Source: an uncultured Collinsella sp.
GTDB taxonomy: Bacteria; Actinomycetota; Coriobacteriia; Coriobacteriales; Coriobacteriaceae
Assembly (NCBI GenBank): GCA_900546085.1
Contig: URBS01000048.1
Coordinates: forward strand, 1-14,017
DNA: 14,017 nt
Direction: 5' to 3'
A program made the translations under genes and the position numbers. How positions within the stretch are numbered: position 1 is the first letter of the stretch; each line of letters begins with the position of its first letter. This document shows, one piece after another, positions 1-7,295 of the stretch. Under the pieces are notes generated by a model. The model made no database searches and was not told the origin of the DNA. It saw only the letters and a program-made list of their open reading frames with translations.

Positions 1-15
1 GTGCTCTTCCGATCT
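1..15 (+). other. Sequencing adapter remnant at contig end
   Basis: The first 15 bases, GTGCTCTTCCGATCT, equal the 3' end of the Illumina TruSeq read-2 adapter. They run into the minus-strand reading frame that starts at 44 and add false codons to it. The exact match at the extreme end of the sequence makes untrimmed adapter far more likely than genomic sequence. Any feature touching these bases should be treated as artefactual there. Confidence 0.93.
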
Positions 16-44
16 TCAAATACGATATGGTCAAAGTGCTTCAT
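16..44 (-). CDS. 5' end of an unidentified gene, cut by contig end
   Basis: On the minus strand an ATG at 44-42 follows AGAGAGGAG (52-60) by 7 bases, a strong ribosome binding site. The visible residues are MKHFDHIVF, after which the adapter interrupts the frame. It lies 56 bases downstream of the AraC-family regulator in the same direction, so it may be that regulator's target or operon partner; this is inference from position. Nine residues are too few to name a family. Confidence 0.6.
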
Positions 45-100
45 ATGATTGCTCCTCTCTGTTGTTTGCCTGCAAGTTTGATGCAGTGACAGAAGAAGGG

Positions 101-1039
101 TTAGCGGGATTTCTGCCTGGTGCTATCGAGATTCTGCCTCGCTACTCGATAGCTCGAAGGAGTGCACCCCATTTGTTCTTTAAATACCTGGCCAAGATGG
201 CTTGCTGTTATAAATCCGCATTGGCGCGCGACTGTCTGTACCGTTCGCGTGGTGTGTGCCAAAAGTTCGCAAGCACGGTTTATGCGGTATGCGCGTAGAT
301 ATGCCGCCGGGGTCGTTCCTGCACAAGTTTCGATAATGCGGTAACACTCTCTTTCGCTTACGCCGGCTGCAGATGCCATCTGGGGCACATCTATAGCGGC
401 TGCATAGTTTGCGCGGATAAAGTCCAGGATTGCCTTGAACTGTACGTCGCGGCGGGTCATCCAAGAGGCGCCGTCGGAAGAAAAGAGCGGTTCGGTCTTG
501 GCGTTAATCTGAATCCAGAGCTCTGACAAACTATTTCGAAGCGCCATCTCGTTCTGCGGCCGTTGAAGGTCGTGGCTAAAGGAGCTCTTCAGCAAATCGA
601 TAAAGGGCATATCGTCGGGATTGGTGGGCGACCATTTGAGCACATCGACGCCTCGACATTGAAGCAATGGGTTGATGTAGCGCTTTTGGAGACGTCCCGC
701 GGGATCGCCGAGCATCGACGGCTGAAAGATATGCAGCATTTGAATGGCTGGCGCCGAATTGGGTGATTGCAGCGTGCTGTGCAAAACGCCGCCGTTGATA
801 AAGCCGGCGGACCCTTCCTCAAAGCGTACGTGCTCATGAGCCGCGTGCGTTCGATAGTCAATCGCTCCCTGCTCCATGTAGAAAAGCTCAACTTCGGAAT
901 GCCAGTGCCAGGGGACGGAATTGCCCGGATAGCGAGCGAATTCTGCGCGTTCGGCAATATAGGGCCAGTCTTCGGCGGTCTCGGGAAACGCTTCCTCGCG
1001 TCCTCCGCGGTGCAATTCTATGTGATCCATGTTTCGCAT
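101..1039 (-). CDS. AraC-family transcriptional regulator with N-terminal cupin sensor
   Basis: This is a cytoplasmic DNA-binding regulator of 312 residues, close to the usual AraC/XylS length. Residues about 35-105 look like a cupin ligand domain (HWHSEVELFYMEQG at 45-58, then a glycine-rich turn and GGVLHS at 83-88). Residues about 203-300 form the double helix-turn-helix: VPQMASAAGVSE is the first, TVQTVARQCGF the second, followed by the typical F-K-E-Q-M-G-x-T-P-S-S-Y-R ending. AraC proteins with this layout usually activate genes for sugar or other carbon-source use. The ligand cannot be read from sequence. The start is uncertain: ATG at 1039 and ATG at 1030 are both possible and neither has a clear Shine-Dalgarno. 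A truncated gene follows 56 bases downstream on the same strand. Confidence 0.9.
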   Translation of the reverse strand: MRNMDHIELHRGGREEAFPETAEDWPYIAERAEFARYPGNSVPWHWHSEVELFYMEQGAIDYRTHAAHEHVRFEEGSAGFINGGVLHSTLQSPNSAPAIQMLHIFQPSMLGDPAGRLQKRYINPLLQCRGVDVLKWSPTNPDDMPFIDLLKSSFSHDLQRPQNEMALRNSLSELWIQINAKTEPLFSSDGASWMTRRDVQFKAILDFIRANYAAAIDVPQMASAAGVSERECYRIIETCAGTTPAAYLRAYRINRACELLAHTTRTVQTVARQCGFITASHLGQVFKEQMGCTPSSYRVARQNLDSTRQKSR

Positions 1040-1064
1040 GGCATCAGTATAAAGCGCGATGGGC

Positions 1065-1274
1065 TTAGATTGCTCTTGCCTGTTCGGGGAACGCCTTGTC
1101 TAGGGACGCTTGGAGCTTTTCGAAGGATGCTCGTAAGTTGAGGCTCTGATCGGCTGAGCGCTTGGTTTTTGTGGTGGGGGAGTCGAGGAGGCCGTCTCTC
1201 TGTGTCGGGGGGAAGGAGAAAAGGTTTGCATGTGTTAGGGATGGCTGCTGTGCTGCGTCATTGGAAGAATGCAT
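1065..1274 (-). CDS. Possible small hypothetical protein (69 aa)
   Basis: The 69-codon frame starts at an ATG preceded by GAGGAGG (1285-1291), 10 bases upstream. That ribosome site overlaps the last codons of a start-less open frame ending at 1277, two bases before this ATG, an arrangement typical of translational coupling. The product has a polar, proline- and threonine-rich N-terminal half and a C-terminal stretch that could be an amphipathic helix (SFEKLQASLDKAF). It ends 25 bases before the AraC gene in the same direction. I recognise no family and see no signal peptide or membrane segment. It could equally be noncoding. Confidence 0.3.
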   Translation of the reverse strand: MHSSNDAAQQPSLTHANLFSFPPTQRDGLLDSPTTKTKRSADQSLNLRASFEKLQASLDKAFPEQARAI

Positions 1275-1276
1275 GC

Positions 1277-1471
1277 TTATGCGGCCTCCTCGATGTCCAC
1301 CAAAAGATTGCGCGCGGGGTTTGCTGCTAGGTCCCGTGCGTTGGCAGTATTATGCCGCGGCCGTCGCAAAGAAGCGCTAAAGAAAGGCTTAATGAGGTTT
1401 GGCGTTACGATGAAACCGCAGGTCAGAGCTATCGAGTGACACTCTTGAAAGGTTTTGAGCTTAAGGGCTTT
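1277..1471 (-). pseudogene. Open frame without start, possible gene remnant
   Basis: Minus-strand frame of 64 codons from just after a TAG to the TAA at 1279-1277. It has no ATG; a TTG about 30 codons from the end is the only plausible alternative seen. The C-terminal part, ANARDLAANPARNLLVDIEEAA, reads like protein, whereas the upstream part does not. Its last codons carry the ribosome site of the next small ORF. It could be the tail of a decayed gene or chance, and I assign no function. The rest of the 1040-1527 gap shows nothing else I can support except the repeated motif at 1413-1430. Confidence 0.2.
1413..1430 (+). repeat. Dispersed motif copy (AAACCGCAGGTCAGAGCT)
   Basis: These 18 bases match 5827-5844 at 17 of 18 positions. 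The core CCGCAGGTCA also occurs on the minus strand at 7132-7123, overlapping a candidate -35 box upstream of ptcA. Three copies of a 10-mer in 14 kb is unlikely by chance. All three lie outside well-supported genes. Function unknown. Confidence 0.45.
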
Positions 1472-1527
1472 CTAAGGTTTGTGACGTGGATGTGGCGCGG
1501 ACGTGCGGAGCGTGTGAATGCTCGCTG

Positions 1528-2514
1528 TTAGCGTTGCGGCTCTGCGGCGCGCACCTGCTCGATGACCTTTTCCATGGTGGTATCGATGCGGTCTTTCTTG
1601 AGCTCACATTCCCAGACGGTGATGGGCGTCCAGCCCATTCGGGTAAGCGCGTCGATGGCGGCTCGGTCGCGCTCGACGTTGCGACGGAACTTTGCCTCCC
1701 AAAACTCAACGTTGCGCTTGGGCTGGCTCGGATTGCACTTGGGGCAGCGGTGCCAAAAGCAGCCGTTGACGAAGATGGCGATCTTGCGCCCGGGAAAGGC
1801 GATGTCGGGCTTGCCGGGTACCTTCCATTCCAAGCGATAACCCGTAAGGCCCGCTGCGCGCAGGCGCTGGCGAACGAGCAGCTCGGGTTTGGTGTTTGCA
1901 CGCTTGTTGCCCTTCATGGACTTTTTGATGGCAGCGCGACGGCGCACCAGTTCGCGCTCGTCGGCGGAAAGGTCCGAGGTATCGATGCCGTCGAGCAGAC
2001 CGGGCTTGGGACGCTTTTTGCTGCGGCGTTTAGGTGCGCGCTTGGGTTTGGTGGCGGGTTTGTCGGTTGTGTTGGGCGCGGCGTCATCGGCGGAGCTTGC
2101 CTCAAGCCGATCTTCCTTTAACTCAATCAGAGCATCAATGAGCCCCTTGTCGGCGGGCATCCATTCCACCGTGGCAAGCGAGGTGCGTGGAATCCAGCGG
2201 ATATCAAGCTGACGGTCATGCTTCTGGGGCTCACCGGACTCATCGGCGAGTGAGCAGTAGTAGCACTCCATTGAGAGATGAAAATCGGGGTAGTCATATT
2301 CAACGGTATAGAAATCACGCAGGTTGGTGACTTTTACCTGCAGCTCTTCCATGAGCTCGCGGCGCACGGCATCTTCGGGCGTCTCGCCGCGCATGAGCTT
2401 GCCGCCTGGGAACTCCCAAAGTCCCTGCATGTCGCCATAGCCGCGCTGCACGGCAAGCAGCTCGTCAGATCCATCCTTGCGAATGATCCCAGCGGCAACA
2501 TGAACAGTCTTCAA
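1528..2514 (-). CDS. Nudix hydrolase fused to Vsr-like mismatch endonuclease
   Basis: The protein has 328 residues in two domains. Residues 1-130 are a MutT-type Nudix hydrolase: the Nudix box runs from G38 through E44, R52-E53 and E56-E57, with Q replacing the usual glycine before the last hydrophobic position. MutT-type enzymes remove oxidised or aberrant nucleoside triphosphates. Residues about 150-175 are a lysine/arginine-rich linker. Residues about 198-322 resemble the very-short-patch repair endonuclease that nicks T:G mismatches: PGKPD (putative catalytic D237), NGCFWHRCPKC (zinc-type cluster), FWEAKFRRNVERD and WECEL. The start is a TTG at 2514 with a GGGAGG site about 7 bases upstream, which keeps the full Nudix N-terminus. 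No dcm-type cytosine methyltransferase, the usual Vsr partner, is visible nearby. It diverges from the ABC exporter genes. Confidence 0.92.
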   Translation of the reverse strand: MKTVHVAAGIIRKDGSDELLAVQRGYGDMQGLWEFPGGKLMRGETPEDAVRRELMEELQVKVTNLRDFYTVEYDYPDFHLSMECYYCSLADESGEPQKHDRQLDIRWIPRTSLATVEWMPADKGLIDALIELKEDRLEASSADDAAPNTTDKPATKPKRAPKRRSKKRPKPGLLDGIDTSDLSADERELVRRRAAIKKSMKGNKRANTKPELLVRQRLRAAGLTGYRLEWKVPGKPDIAFPGRKIAIFVNGCFWHRCPKCNPSQPKRNVEFWEAKFRRNVERDRAAIDALTRMGWTPITVWECELKKDRIDTTMEKVIEQVRAAEPQR

Positions 2515-2549
2515 CAGGAGCCCTCCCTCAACATCAACACATGGCAGAC

Positions 2550-2583
2550 TACGCTTACCTTACGCAACGGTAAGGCAAGCGTA
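2550..2583. promoter_or_regulatory. 34-bp near-perfect palindrome, candidate operator
   Basis: Arms of 14 bases (2550-2563 and 2570-2583) pair at 13 positions around a 6-base centre (GCAACG); the only mismatch is 2557/2576. The inner half-sites are CCTTAC/GTAAGG and the outer ones TACGC/GCGTA. It lies in the divergent promoter region, 36 bases before the Nudix-Vsr start and 76 before the ABC ATPase start. The dyad fits a dimeric or tetrameric repressor of TetR or MerR type. No such regulator is encoded in the window, so the assignment is inference. Confidence 0.6.
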
Positions 2584-2658
2584 AGCCATATCGATGGTAG
2601 CCGACTCGGCTTCTTGCGACTATAGATGCCGTAGACTAATTGCAAGAAAGGACTCGGT

Positions 2659-3444
2659 ATGCAAACCACGCACATGGCGACCCCGGTACTGGAGGTCGCG
2701 CATCTCGAAAAGGTATATGGAGCACTGGGCAACGTGACCCGCGCGCTCAACGATGTCAGCTTTACCGTCAACCGCGGCGAATTCGTCGGCATCATGGGCG
2801 CCTCGGGCTCGGGCAAGTCGACGTTGCTCAACTGCGTGTCGACCATTGATAGCGCCACGAGTGGCACCATTCGCATCAACGGCCAGGATGTGACGCGCAT
2901 GAAGCAGGCCAAGCTCTCGCAGTTCCGCCGCGAGGAGCTGGGCTTTATCTTCCAGGACTCCAACCTACTCGATACGCTCACGGCACGCGAGAACATCGCC
3001 CTGCCGCTCACCATCGCCCGCACAAACTCGGCAGAGATCTCGACCCGCGTGCAGGATGTGGCCGCGCGCCTGTCTATCAGTCAGGTGCTCGACAAGTATC
3101 CCTACCAAATGTCGGGCGGCCAGCAGCAGCGCGTTGCCGCGGCTCGCGCGCTCGTCACCGACCCCACCATGATCATGGCCGACGAGCCCACCGGCGCCCT
3201 CGATTCCAAGAGCGCTCGCCTGCTGCTCGAGAGCCTGGAGGCCCTTAACCGCCGCCTGCGCGCCACCGTGCTCATGGTTACGCACGACAGTTTTGCCGCC
3301 AGCTACACGAGCCGTGTGCTGTTTATTCGCGACGGCAAGATCTTCACCGAGCTGCGCCGCGGCGACACCGACCGCCGAGAGTTCTTCGACCGCATTATGG
3401 AGGTCGTTGCCATGATGGGCGGTGAGGGCTCCGATGCTCTGTAA
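2659..3444 (+). CDS. ABC transporter ATP-binding protein, BceA/MacB-like
   Basis: This is the cytoplasmic ATPase of an ABC exporter, 261 residues. Visible motifs in order: Walker A GASGSGKST (47-55), Q-loop FQDSNLL (98-104), signature MSGGQQQR (151-158), Walker B with catalytic Glu MADEPTG (173-179), D-loop ALDS, and H-loop VTHD (H209). Sequence style and partner place it in the BceA/LolD/MacB group, which drives FtsX-fold permeases rather than classic import. The ATG at 2659 has AAAGGA (2647-2652) 6 bases upstream. TTCTTGC (2611-2617) can pair with GCAAGAA (2642-2648), partly covering this site. Its 3' end overlaps the permease gene. BceAB systems often confer resistance to cell-wall-active peptides, but the substrate is unknown here. 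Confidence 0.94.
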   Translation: MQTTHMATPVLEVAHLEKVYGALGNVTRALNDVSFTVNRGEFVGIMGASGSGKSTLLNCVSTIDSATSGTIRINGQDVTRMKQAKLSQFRREELGFIFQDSNLLDTLTARENIALPLTIARTNSAEISTRVQDVAARLSISQVLDKYPYQMSGGQQQRVAAARALVTDPTMIMADEPTGALDSKSARLLLESLEALNRRLRATVLMVTHDSFAASYTSRVLFIRDGKIFTELRRGDTDRREFFDRIMEVVAMMGGEGSDAL

Positions 3445-5671
3445 ACTCGCTTGGGGCAACGTCCGCCGCGCCGGCCGCGATTACCTTGTCTACTTGCTGA
3501 CGCTCACCCTGGGTGTCACGGTCTTCTATGCCTTCAATACCGTCTCGATGCAGGTCGACATTGCCGGCATCAAGGAGGAGGGACTGTCCGAGCTCATGGG
3601 CAGCATGCTCGGCTACCTGACGTACTTTTTGGCCGGCGTCATGGCCTTTTTGATGGTGTATGCCAACAACTTCATCATGAAGCGCCGCAAAAAGGAGTTC
3701 GGCCTGTACCAGGTGCTCGGCATGCGCCGCGGGCGCGTCGCCACGATCATGGCGCTCGAGACCGTGATCGTTTCGGTCGGCGCCTTTGTCGCCGGCATTG
3801 TGCTGGGCGTGGGGCTCTCCCAGCTCATGACATTCTTTACGGCCTCGCTCTTTAAGACACAGATCGCTAATTTCCACTTCTTTTTCTCAGTGCATGCGTT
3901 CAACCTGACCCTTGCCTGCATGCTCGTGATGTTTGTGCTTACGCTACTGCTGAACCTTCGCGCCGTGCGCCGTACCAAGCTCATCGAGCTTATGGGCGCC
4001 GAGCGGCGCAACGAGAGCATCAAGACGCGCAACCCCTGGATTGCGATTGCCATCTTTGTCGTGGGCGTGGTGCTGGTGGGCGTGGCCTATTACCGCCTGT
4101 TGCGCGATGGGTTCCCGCTCACCGCGACGGAGGGTAAGCTGCAGGAGGCCATGAACCAGTTTGGTATCACCACGGCTATGGTTACGGTGGGTACCTTTGC
4201 CCTGTTCTGGGGCCTTTCGGGCATGCTTATCAAGCTGCTGCAGAGCCTGCGCAGCGTGTATTGGCGCGGCCTCAACATGTTTACCGTGCGCCAGCTTGCG
4301 GCCAAGGTCAACACGGTGTGCTTTTCGATGGGCGTTATCGCGATGATCCTGTTTCTGGCCATTACCTCGGTGACCTGCGGTATGTCGATCGCCAACGTGA
4401 TGAACGAAAACCTCGAGCGCTATACGCCGGCGGATATGACGCAGACGTATATCTATTACATGCCCGATAGGCTCGACTACTACAAGGAGTATGTCAATCC
4501 TTCCGAGGCCGATCGCATGGTGCTGGCAGACGCAACGGTCGATTTGTACTCTGCATGGCACGGTGACCGTATCGATCCCGATAACGTTGCGGAAAGTATC
4601 AAGGGCAAGTCGGCAGATAATGGCAACGAGGCCGGAAAGAAGGTCAATATCGCCGACGTTGCCGGCGAGCATGTGCAGATTGATTCGTATCTGAGCTATA
4701 CGCTTGGCGGCTCGGATCCTTCGGTGACGGCGGGCGAGATGTGCAAGGCCATGGGCGAAAAGCTCCCCAAGGCGCTCGAGGGTAGCAATGCCGATGATAT
4801 GGGCCTGTTTGTGACGCCGGCGAGCCAGTACAACAAACTGCGCCAGATGATGGGCGAGGAGCCGGTGAGCATTGGCCGCGACCAGTACTTGCTTACGTGC
4901 GATATGGGCGGCGAGTTGGGCGACCTGTACACCAAGTACATGGCTGGGGGCCATACCCTCACCTTGGGCGGACATACGCTCAAGCCCGCAACCGATAAGT
5001 CGGACGAGGACATGGCTGCCATCGCCAACTCGGCACTCGGCAGCAATCCCGGTACCGTGGTCGTAGCCGACGAGCTGCTGTCCCAGCTTAACCTGCAGCC
5101 GTATTCCAGTAATCTGCTCGTTAACTACAAGCAGGGGATGGATGTGACCAAGGCAGACGAGAGCATTAAATACACCATGCTCGACAATCTGCTCGTTGAC
5201 GGCAAGGAGCCGGGGTCGTGGGGACTCTTCATGACACGCTCCGAGATCTATACGCAGGCGGCGCAGATGAACGGCATGATTAGCTATCTAGCCATCTATA
5301 TTGGCTTTGTACTGGTCGTTGCATGTGCGGCAATTCTGTCGATCCAGCAGCTCTCCAATGTGGCCGACGGAAGCCGCAGCTATCGCGTGCTGGCGCAGAT
5401 CGGCTGTGACGACCGCCAGATTCGCCATTCGGTGATGGCGCAGCAAGCGGTGTTCTTCCTGTTCCCGCTGGCAGTGGGTCTGGCGCACTCCTTTGTGGCG
5501 CTCAAGGTGATCATCGAGCTGGTGAGCACGTTTGGCAACATGAGCATCGGCGGCACGGTGGGCCTCACCTGCGCGATTTTCCTGGCAGCCTATGGCGGCT
5601 ACTTCCTGGTAACCTACCTCATGAGCACCGGCATGGTGCGAGCCGCCATCGCCACCCGCTACAGCGAGTAG
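3434..5671 (+). CDS. ABC transporter permease, BceB/FtsX-like
   Basis: The integral membrane partner of the preceding ATPase has 745 residues. I see about ten hydrophobic segments: seven in roughly the first 320 residues, then a polar, presumably extracellular region of about 300 residues, then three more at the C-terminus. This is the BceB arrangement, in which the large loop contacts the peptide substrate. The N-terminus MLCKLAWGNVRRAGRDYLVY is the usual opening of the family. I chose the ATG at 3434 over an in-frame GTG at 3422 because it gives this N-terminus and lies after a GGTGAGGG sequence. The gene overlaps the ATPase gene by 11 bases, implying coupled translation. No bceRS-type two-component system is adjacent. 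A strong terminator follows 38 bases after the stop. Confidence 0.92.
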   Translation: MLCKLAWGNVRRAGRDYLVYLLTLTLGVTVFYAFNTVSMQVDIAGIKEEGLSELMGSMLGYLTYFLAGVMAFLMVYANNFIMKRRKKEFGLYQVLGMRRGRVATIMALETVIVSVGAFVAGIVLGVGLSQLMTFFTASLFKTQIANFHFFFSVHAFNLTLACMLVMFVLTLLLNLRAVRRTKLIELMGAERRNESIKTRNPWIAIAIFVVGVVLVGVAYYRLLRDGFPLTATEGKLQEAMNQFGITTAMVTVGTFALFWGLSGMLIKLLQSLRSVYWRGLNMFTVRQLAAKVNTVCFSMGVIAMILFLAITSVTCGMSIANVMNENLERYTPADMTQTYIYYMPDRLDYYKEYVNPSEADRMVLADATVDLYSAWHGDRIDPDNVAESIKGKSADNGNEAGKKVNIADVAGEHVQIDSYLSYTLGGSDPSVTAGEMCKAMGEKLPKALEGSNADDMGLFVTPASQYNKLRQMMGEEPVSIGRDQYLLTCDMGGELGDLYTKYMAGGHTLTLGGHTLKPATDKSDEDMAAIANSALGSNPGTVVVADELLSQLNLQPYSSNLLVNYKQGMDVTKADESIKYTMLDNLLVDGKEPGSWGLFMTRSEIYTQAAQMNGMISYLAIYIGFVLVVACAAILSIQQLSNVADGSRSYRVLAQIGCDDRQIRHSVMAQQAVFFLFPLAVGLAHSFVALKVIIELVSTFGNMSIGGTVGLTCAIFLAAYGGYFLVTYLMSTGMVRAAIATRYSE

Positions 5672-5708
5672 CAAGCAGGCAAAACCGTCGCAAAACCAAC
5701 GCAAACAA

Positions 5709-5749
5709 CCGCCGCGGAGGGAGTCAGCCCCCTTCCGCGGCGGTTTTTT
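5709..5749 (+). terminator. Intrinsic terminator of the ABC exporter operon
   Basis: A GC-rich stem pairs 5709-5721 with 5730-5743 (one bulged T), followed by six T residues at 5744-5749. It sits 38 bases after the permease stop codon. Confidence 0.9.
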
Positions 5750-5772
5750 GCCTTTCCGGTACGCCTCAGATG

Positions 5773-5893
5773 CAAGTGAGTAGACTTTTTTGGATCTGCC
5801 GAGCACATTGCGACAAACGCTCAACAAAACCGCAGGTCAGGGCTGTGGCGTTTTGGGGCGTGCTCGGCATCCCGCCAAAAGCCTACTCACTTG
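5773..5893. repeat. 121-bp imperfect inverted repeat element
   Basis: Outer arms CAAGTGAGTAG (5773-5783) and CTACTCACTTG (5883-5893) are perfect over 11 bases. Inner arms TGCCGAGCAC (5797-5806) and GTGCTCGGCA (5860-5869) are perfect over 10. A further stem AAACGC/GCGTTT (5815-5820/5848-5853) lies inside. The centre holds the second copy of the AAACCGCAGGTCAG motif. The element sits between two terminators in a convergent gap. It could be a REP/MITE-like dispersed element, an extended terminator or a small RNA. No transposase is present. Confidence 0.6.
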
Positions 5894-5910
5894 GTTTTAC
5901 TGCTAGAAAC

Positions 5911-5947
5911 CCGCCGCGAGGGAAAGTAGCTCCCTCGCGGCGGTTTT
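5911..5947. terminator. Second terminator, probably bidirectional
   Basis: A perfect 13-bp GC-rich stem (5911-5923 with 5931-5943) encloses a 7-base loop. TTTT follows on plus (5944-5947), and an A-rich stretch at 5907-5909 gives a short U-run on minus. The stem closely resembles the terminator at 5709-5749. Confidence 0.8.
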
Positions 5948-5962
5948 GGCATTTGCCCAGAT

Positions 5963-6001
5963 AAAACCTGCCAAAATAAACCTGTCCCTTTTTGGTAGGT
6001 T
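5963..6001 (-). terminator. Terminator of the membrane LuxR gene
   Basis: Read on the minus strand, AACCTACCAAAA (6001-5990) pairs with TTTTGGCAGGTT (5976-5965) with one mismatch. A short T-run follows, from AAAA on plus at 5963-5966. The stem begins inside the luxR stop codon. Its loop contains GGGACAGGT, also found at 13495-13503. Confidence 0.7.
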
Positions 6002-6965
6002 ATCGTTTCCAAAAGTGGAGGATTAGGGTCGTACGGTTTTGCTGCTCGGTTTTGACCAGGATGTTGTGGATGTGGGTCTTGACGGTACCCACGGCAAGGA
6101 AGAGCTCGTCAGCGATCTCTTGGTTCGATTTGCCCAACACAACCAGACGCATGACTTCGGTCTCACGGTTGGAGAGCTTGTAGGCGTTGCGATAGAAGGG
6201 CATCTGCTCTTCGATGTGTCGATCAAGATCGCTGACGTTCTTTTCCTCGGGCGCCTCCTGCATGCGGATTGAAAGCACGTGGTAGGAGTAGATGATCAGC
6301 AGAATCGCAAAGTAGCAGGCAAAGACGTTTTCGCTAAAGTTGCGCTCGGACAGATATAGTTGCAGCCAAGAGGGCGCCAGACTCATGGGGACAATCAGAA
6401 TGTTGTAGAAATCCTCGGCAACGATGCAACCGACCAGAATAGCGCCGATAATCAGGTGCTTTTGTTGGTTGTTGACACGTGCCTTCAGCTCGACTTGTGT
6501 GCTCTTGCGTGCCGTCCAAAAGATATATAGCCCCACGAAAACAAGGAATACCTGACGCATCGTGTAGTAGAGCCATTGATGAATGGGGCCGTAGGGGACA
6601 GCGACGATAATCAGCAGCTCGCTCAGCAAGAACGTTGCGACGGGAATGACAAACTGCTTTTTTGAATGCTTGTCGAGCAAATCCATGGCAATGAGCCAAA
6701 TAAAAGCCTGCGAAGCGGTCGCCACAAAGGTCCGCAACACAGGCATGGTAATTGAGTAATAGTCGCTGGCTGGAAAACTCTGGTTTTGCAGCGTGTATTC
6801 AAAAAAGAAAATCTCGGTCATCTCGATGGCATAGCAAATAAATACGCCGCTGCCATAGATAAAGAAGCGTCGACGGGACGAGGCATAGGCGGCAAGCGAA
6901 AGCACCGCCGTCACAATACAGATCACGAGTATCGCTAGGGTATAGAAGAACATCAGGGTGTTCAT
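6000..6965 (-). CDS. Membrane-anchored LuxR-family transcriptional regulator
   Basis: The protein has 321 residues. Residues 1 to about 235 contain roughly seven hydrophobic segments (for example 5-28, 36-56, 75-96, 107-123, 138-151, 171-190, 212-232). Residues 262-321 are a LuxR/GerE helix-turn-helix: LSNRETEVMRLVVLGKSNQE, then IADELF and VGTVKTHIHNILVK. There is no response-regulator receiver domain, so sensing is presumably through the membrane part. Such multi-pass LuxR proteins are abundant in Coriobacteriia, next to the catabolic genes they are thought to control. The gene diverges from ptcA across a 330-bp gap with repeated GTTTA/TAAAC half-sites. It is the likely regulator of the agmatine cluster, though agmatine or putrescine sensing is inference. 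The start ATG at 6965 has only a weak ribosome site. Confidence 0.9.
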   Translation of the reverse strand: MNTLMFFYTLAILVICIVTAVLSLAAYASSRRRFFIYGSGVFICYAIEMTEIFFFEYTLQNQSFPASDYYSITMPVLRTFVATASQAFIWLIAMDLLDKHSKKQFVIPVATFLLSELLIIVAVPYGPIHQWLYYTMRQVFLVFVGLYIFWTARKSTQVELKARVNNQQKHLIIGAILVGCIVAEDFYNILIVPMSLAPSWLQLYLSERNFSENVFACYFAILLIIYSYHVLSIRMQEAPEEKNVSDLDRHIEEQMPFYRNAYKLSNRETEVMRLVVLGKSNQEIADELFLAVGTVKTHIHNILVKTEQQNRTTLILHFWKR

Positions 6966-7103
6966 CTGTCACCGTCCCATCTCATTTATTCTATGGCCGA
7001 GCTCTGTATACCTTGTGGGATATAGACGTCTCAACCCTTCGTTTCATTGCGGATTAGGCGCCGAGATACAGCATAGCCGTATACCGTTCGCGGTTCTAGA
7101 TGG

Positions 7104-7158
7104 TAAACCCCCTGTAAACTCTTGACCTGCGGGTTTATATTGGTTTAGAGGGGGTGTA
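7104..7158. promoter_or_regulatory. Candidate promoter and regulator site upstream of ptcA
   Basis: A 16-base imperfect inverted repeat (7104-7119 and 7143-7158, two mismatches) contains TAAAC at 7104 and 7115 and GTTTA at 7133 and 7143: four half-sites, facing pairs, about one helical turn apart within each pair. A further TAAAC lies at 7186. TTGACC (7122-7127) and TTTAGA (7144-7149), 16 bases apart, could be the -35 and -10 boxes. The site lies in the divergent luxR/ptcA gap and could serve the LuxR regulator. The promoter call is weaker than the repeat. I see nothing else definite in 6966-7103. Confidence 0.5.
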
Positions 7159-7219
7159 ACTCCGTGAACGGTCTTTAATCCCGAATAAACTAGGTAAAAA
7201 TTGCATACGGGTGAATGAT

Positions 7220-7277
7220 GGTCTTGTCAACACGAGGCGTGATGTTCGAGCGCCTCATAGTAATAGTCGGCAAGACC
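7220..7277 (+). other. Hairpin leader of ptcA
   Basis: GGTCTTG (7220-7226) pairs perfectly with CAAGACC (7271-7277), and nested inside GAGGCG (7234-7239) pairs with CGCCTC (7251-7256). The structure ends 5 bases before the ptcA ribosome site (7283-7288). It could influence translation or mRNA stability. No T-run follows, so it is not an intrinsic terminator. Confidence 0.45.
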
Positions 7278-7295
7278 GGCGGAAAGGAAATCGAC

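Noticed and set aside
3422..3436. GTG at 3422 as permease start
   Set aside because: The ATG at 3434 gives the standard family N-terminus and has a better placed ribosome site.
3944..4975. Minus-strand reading frame opposite the permease
   Set aside because: It is a histidine-rich shadow frame without motifs; the permease on plus is well supported.
5773..5893. Insertion sequence
   Set aside because: There is no transposase frame and no flanking target duplication; it is only an inverted repeat element.
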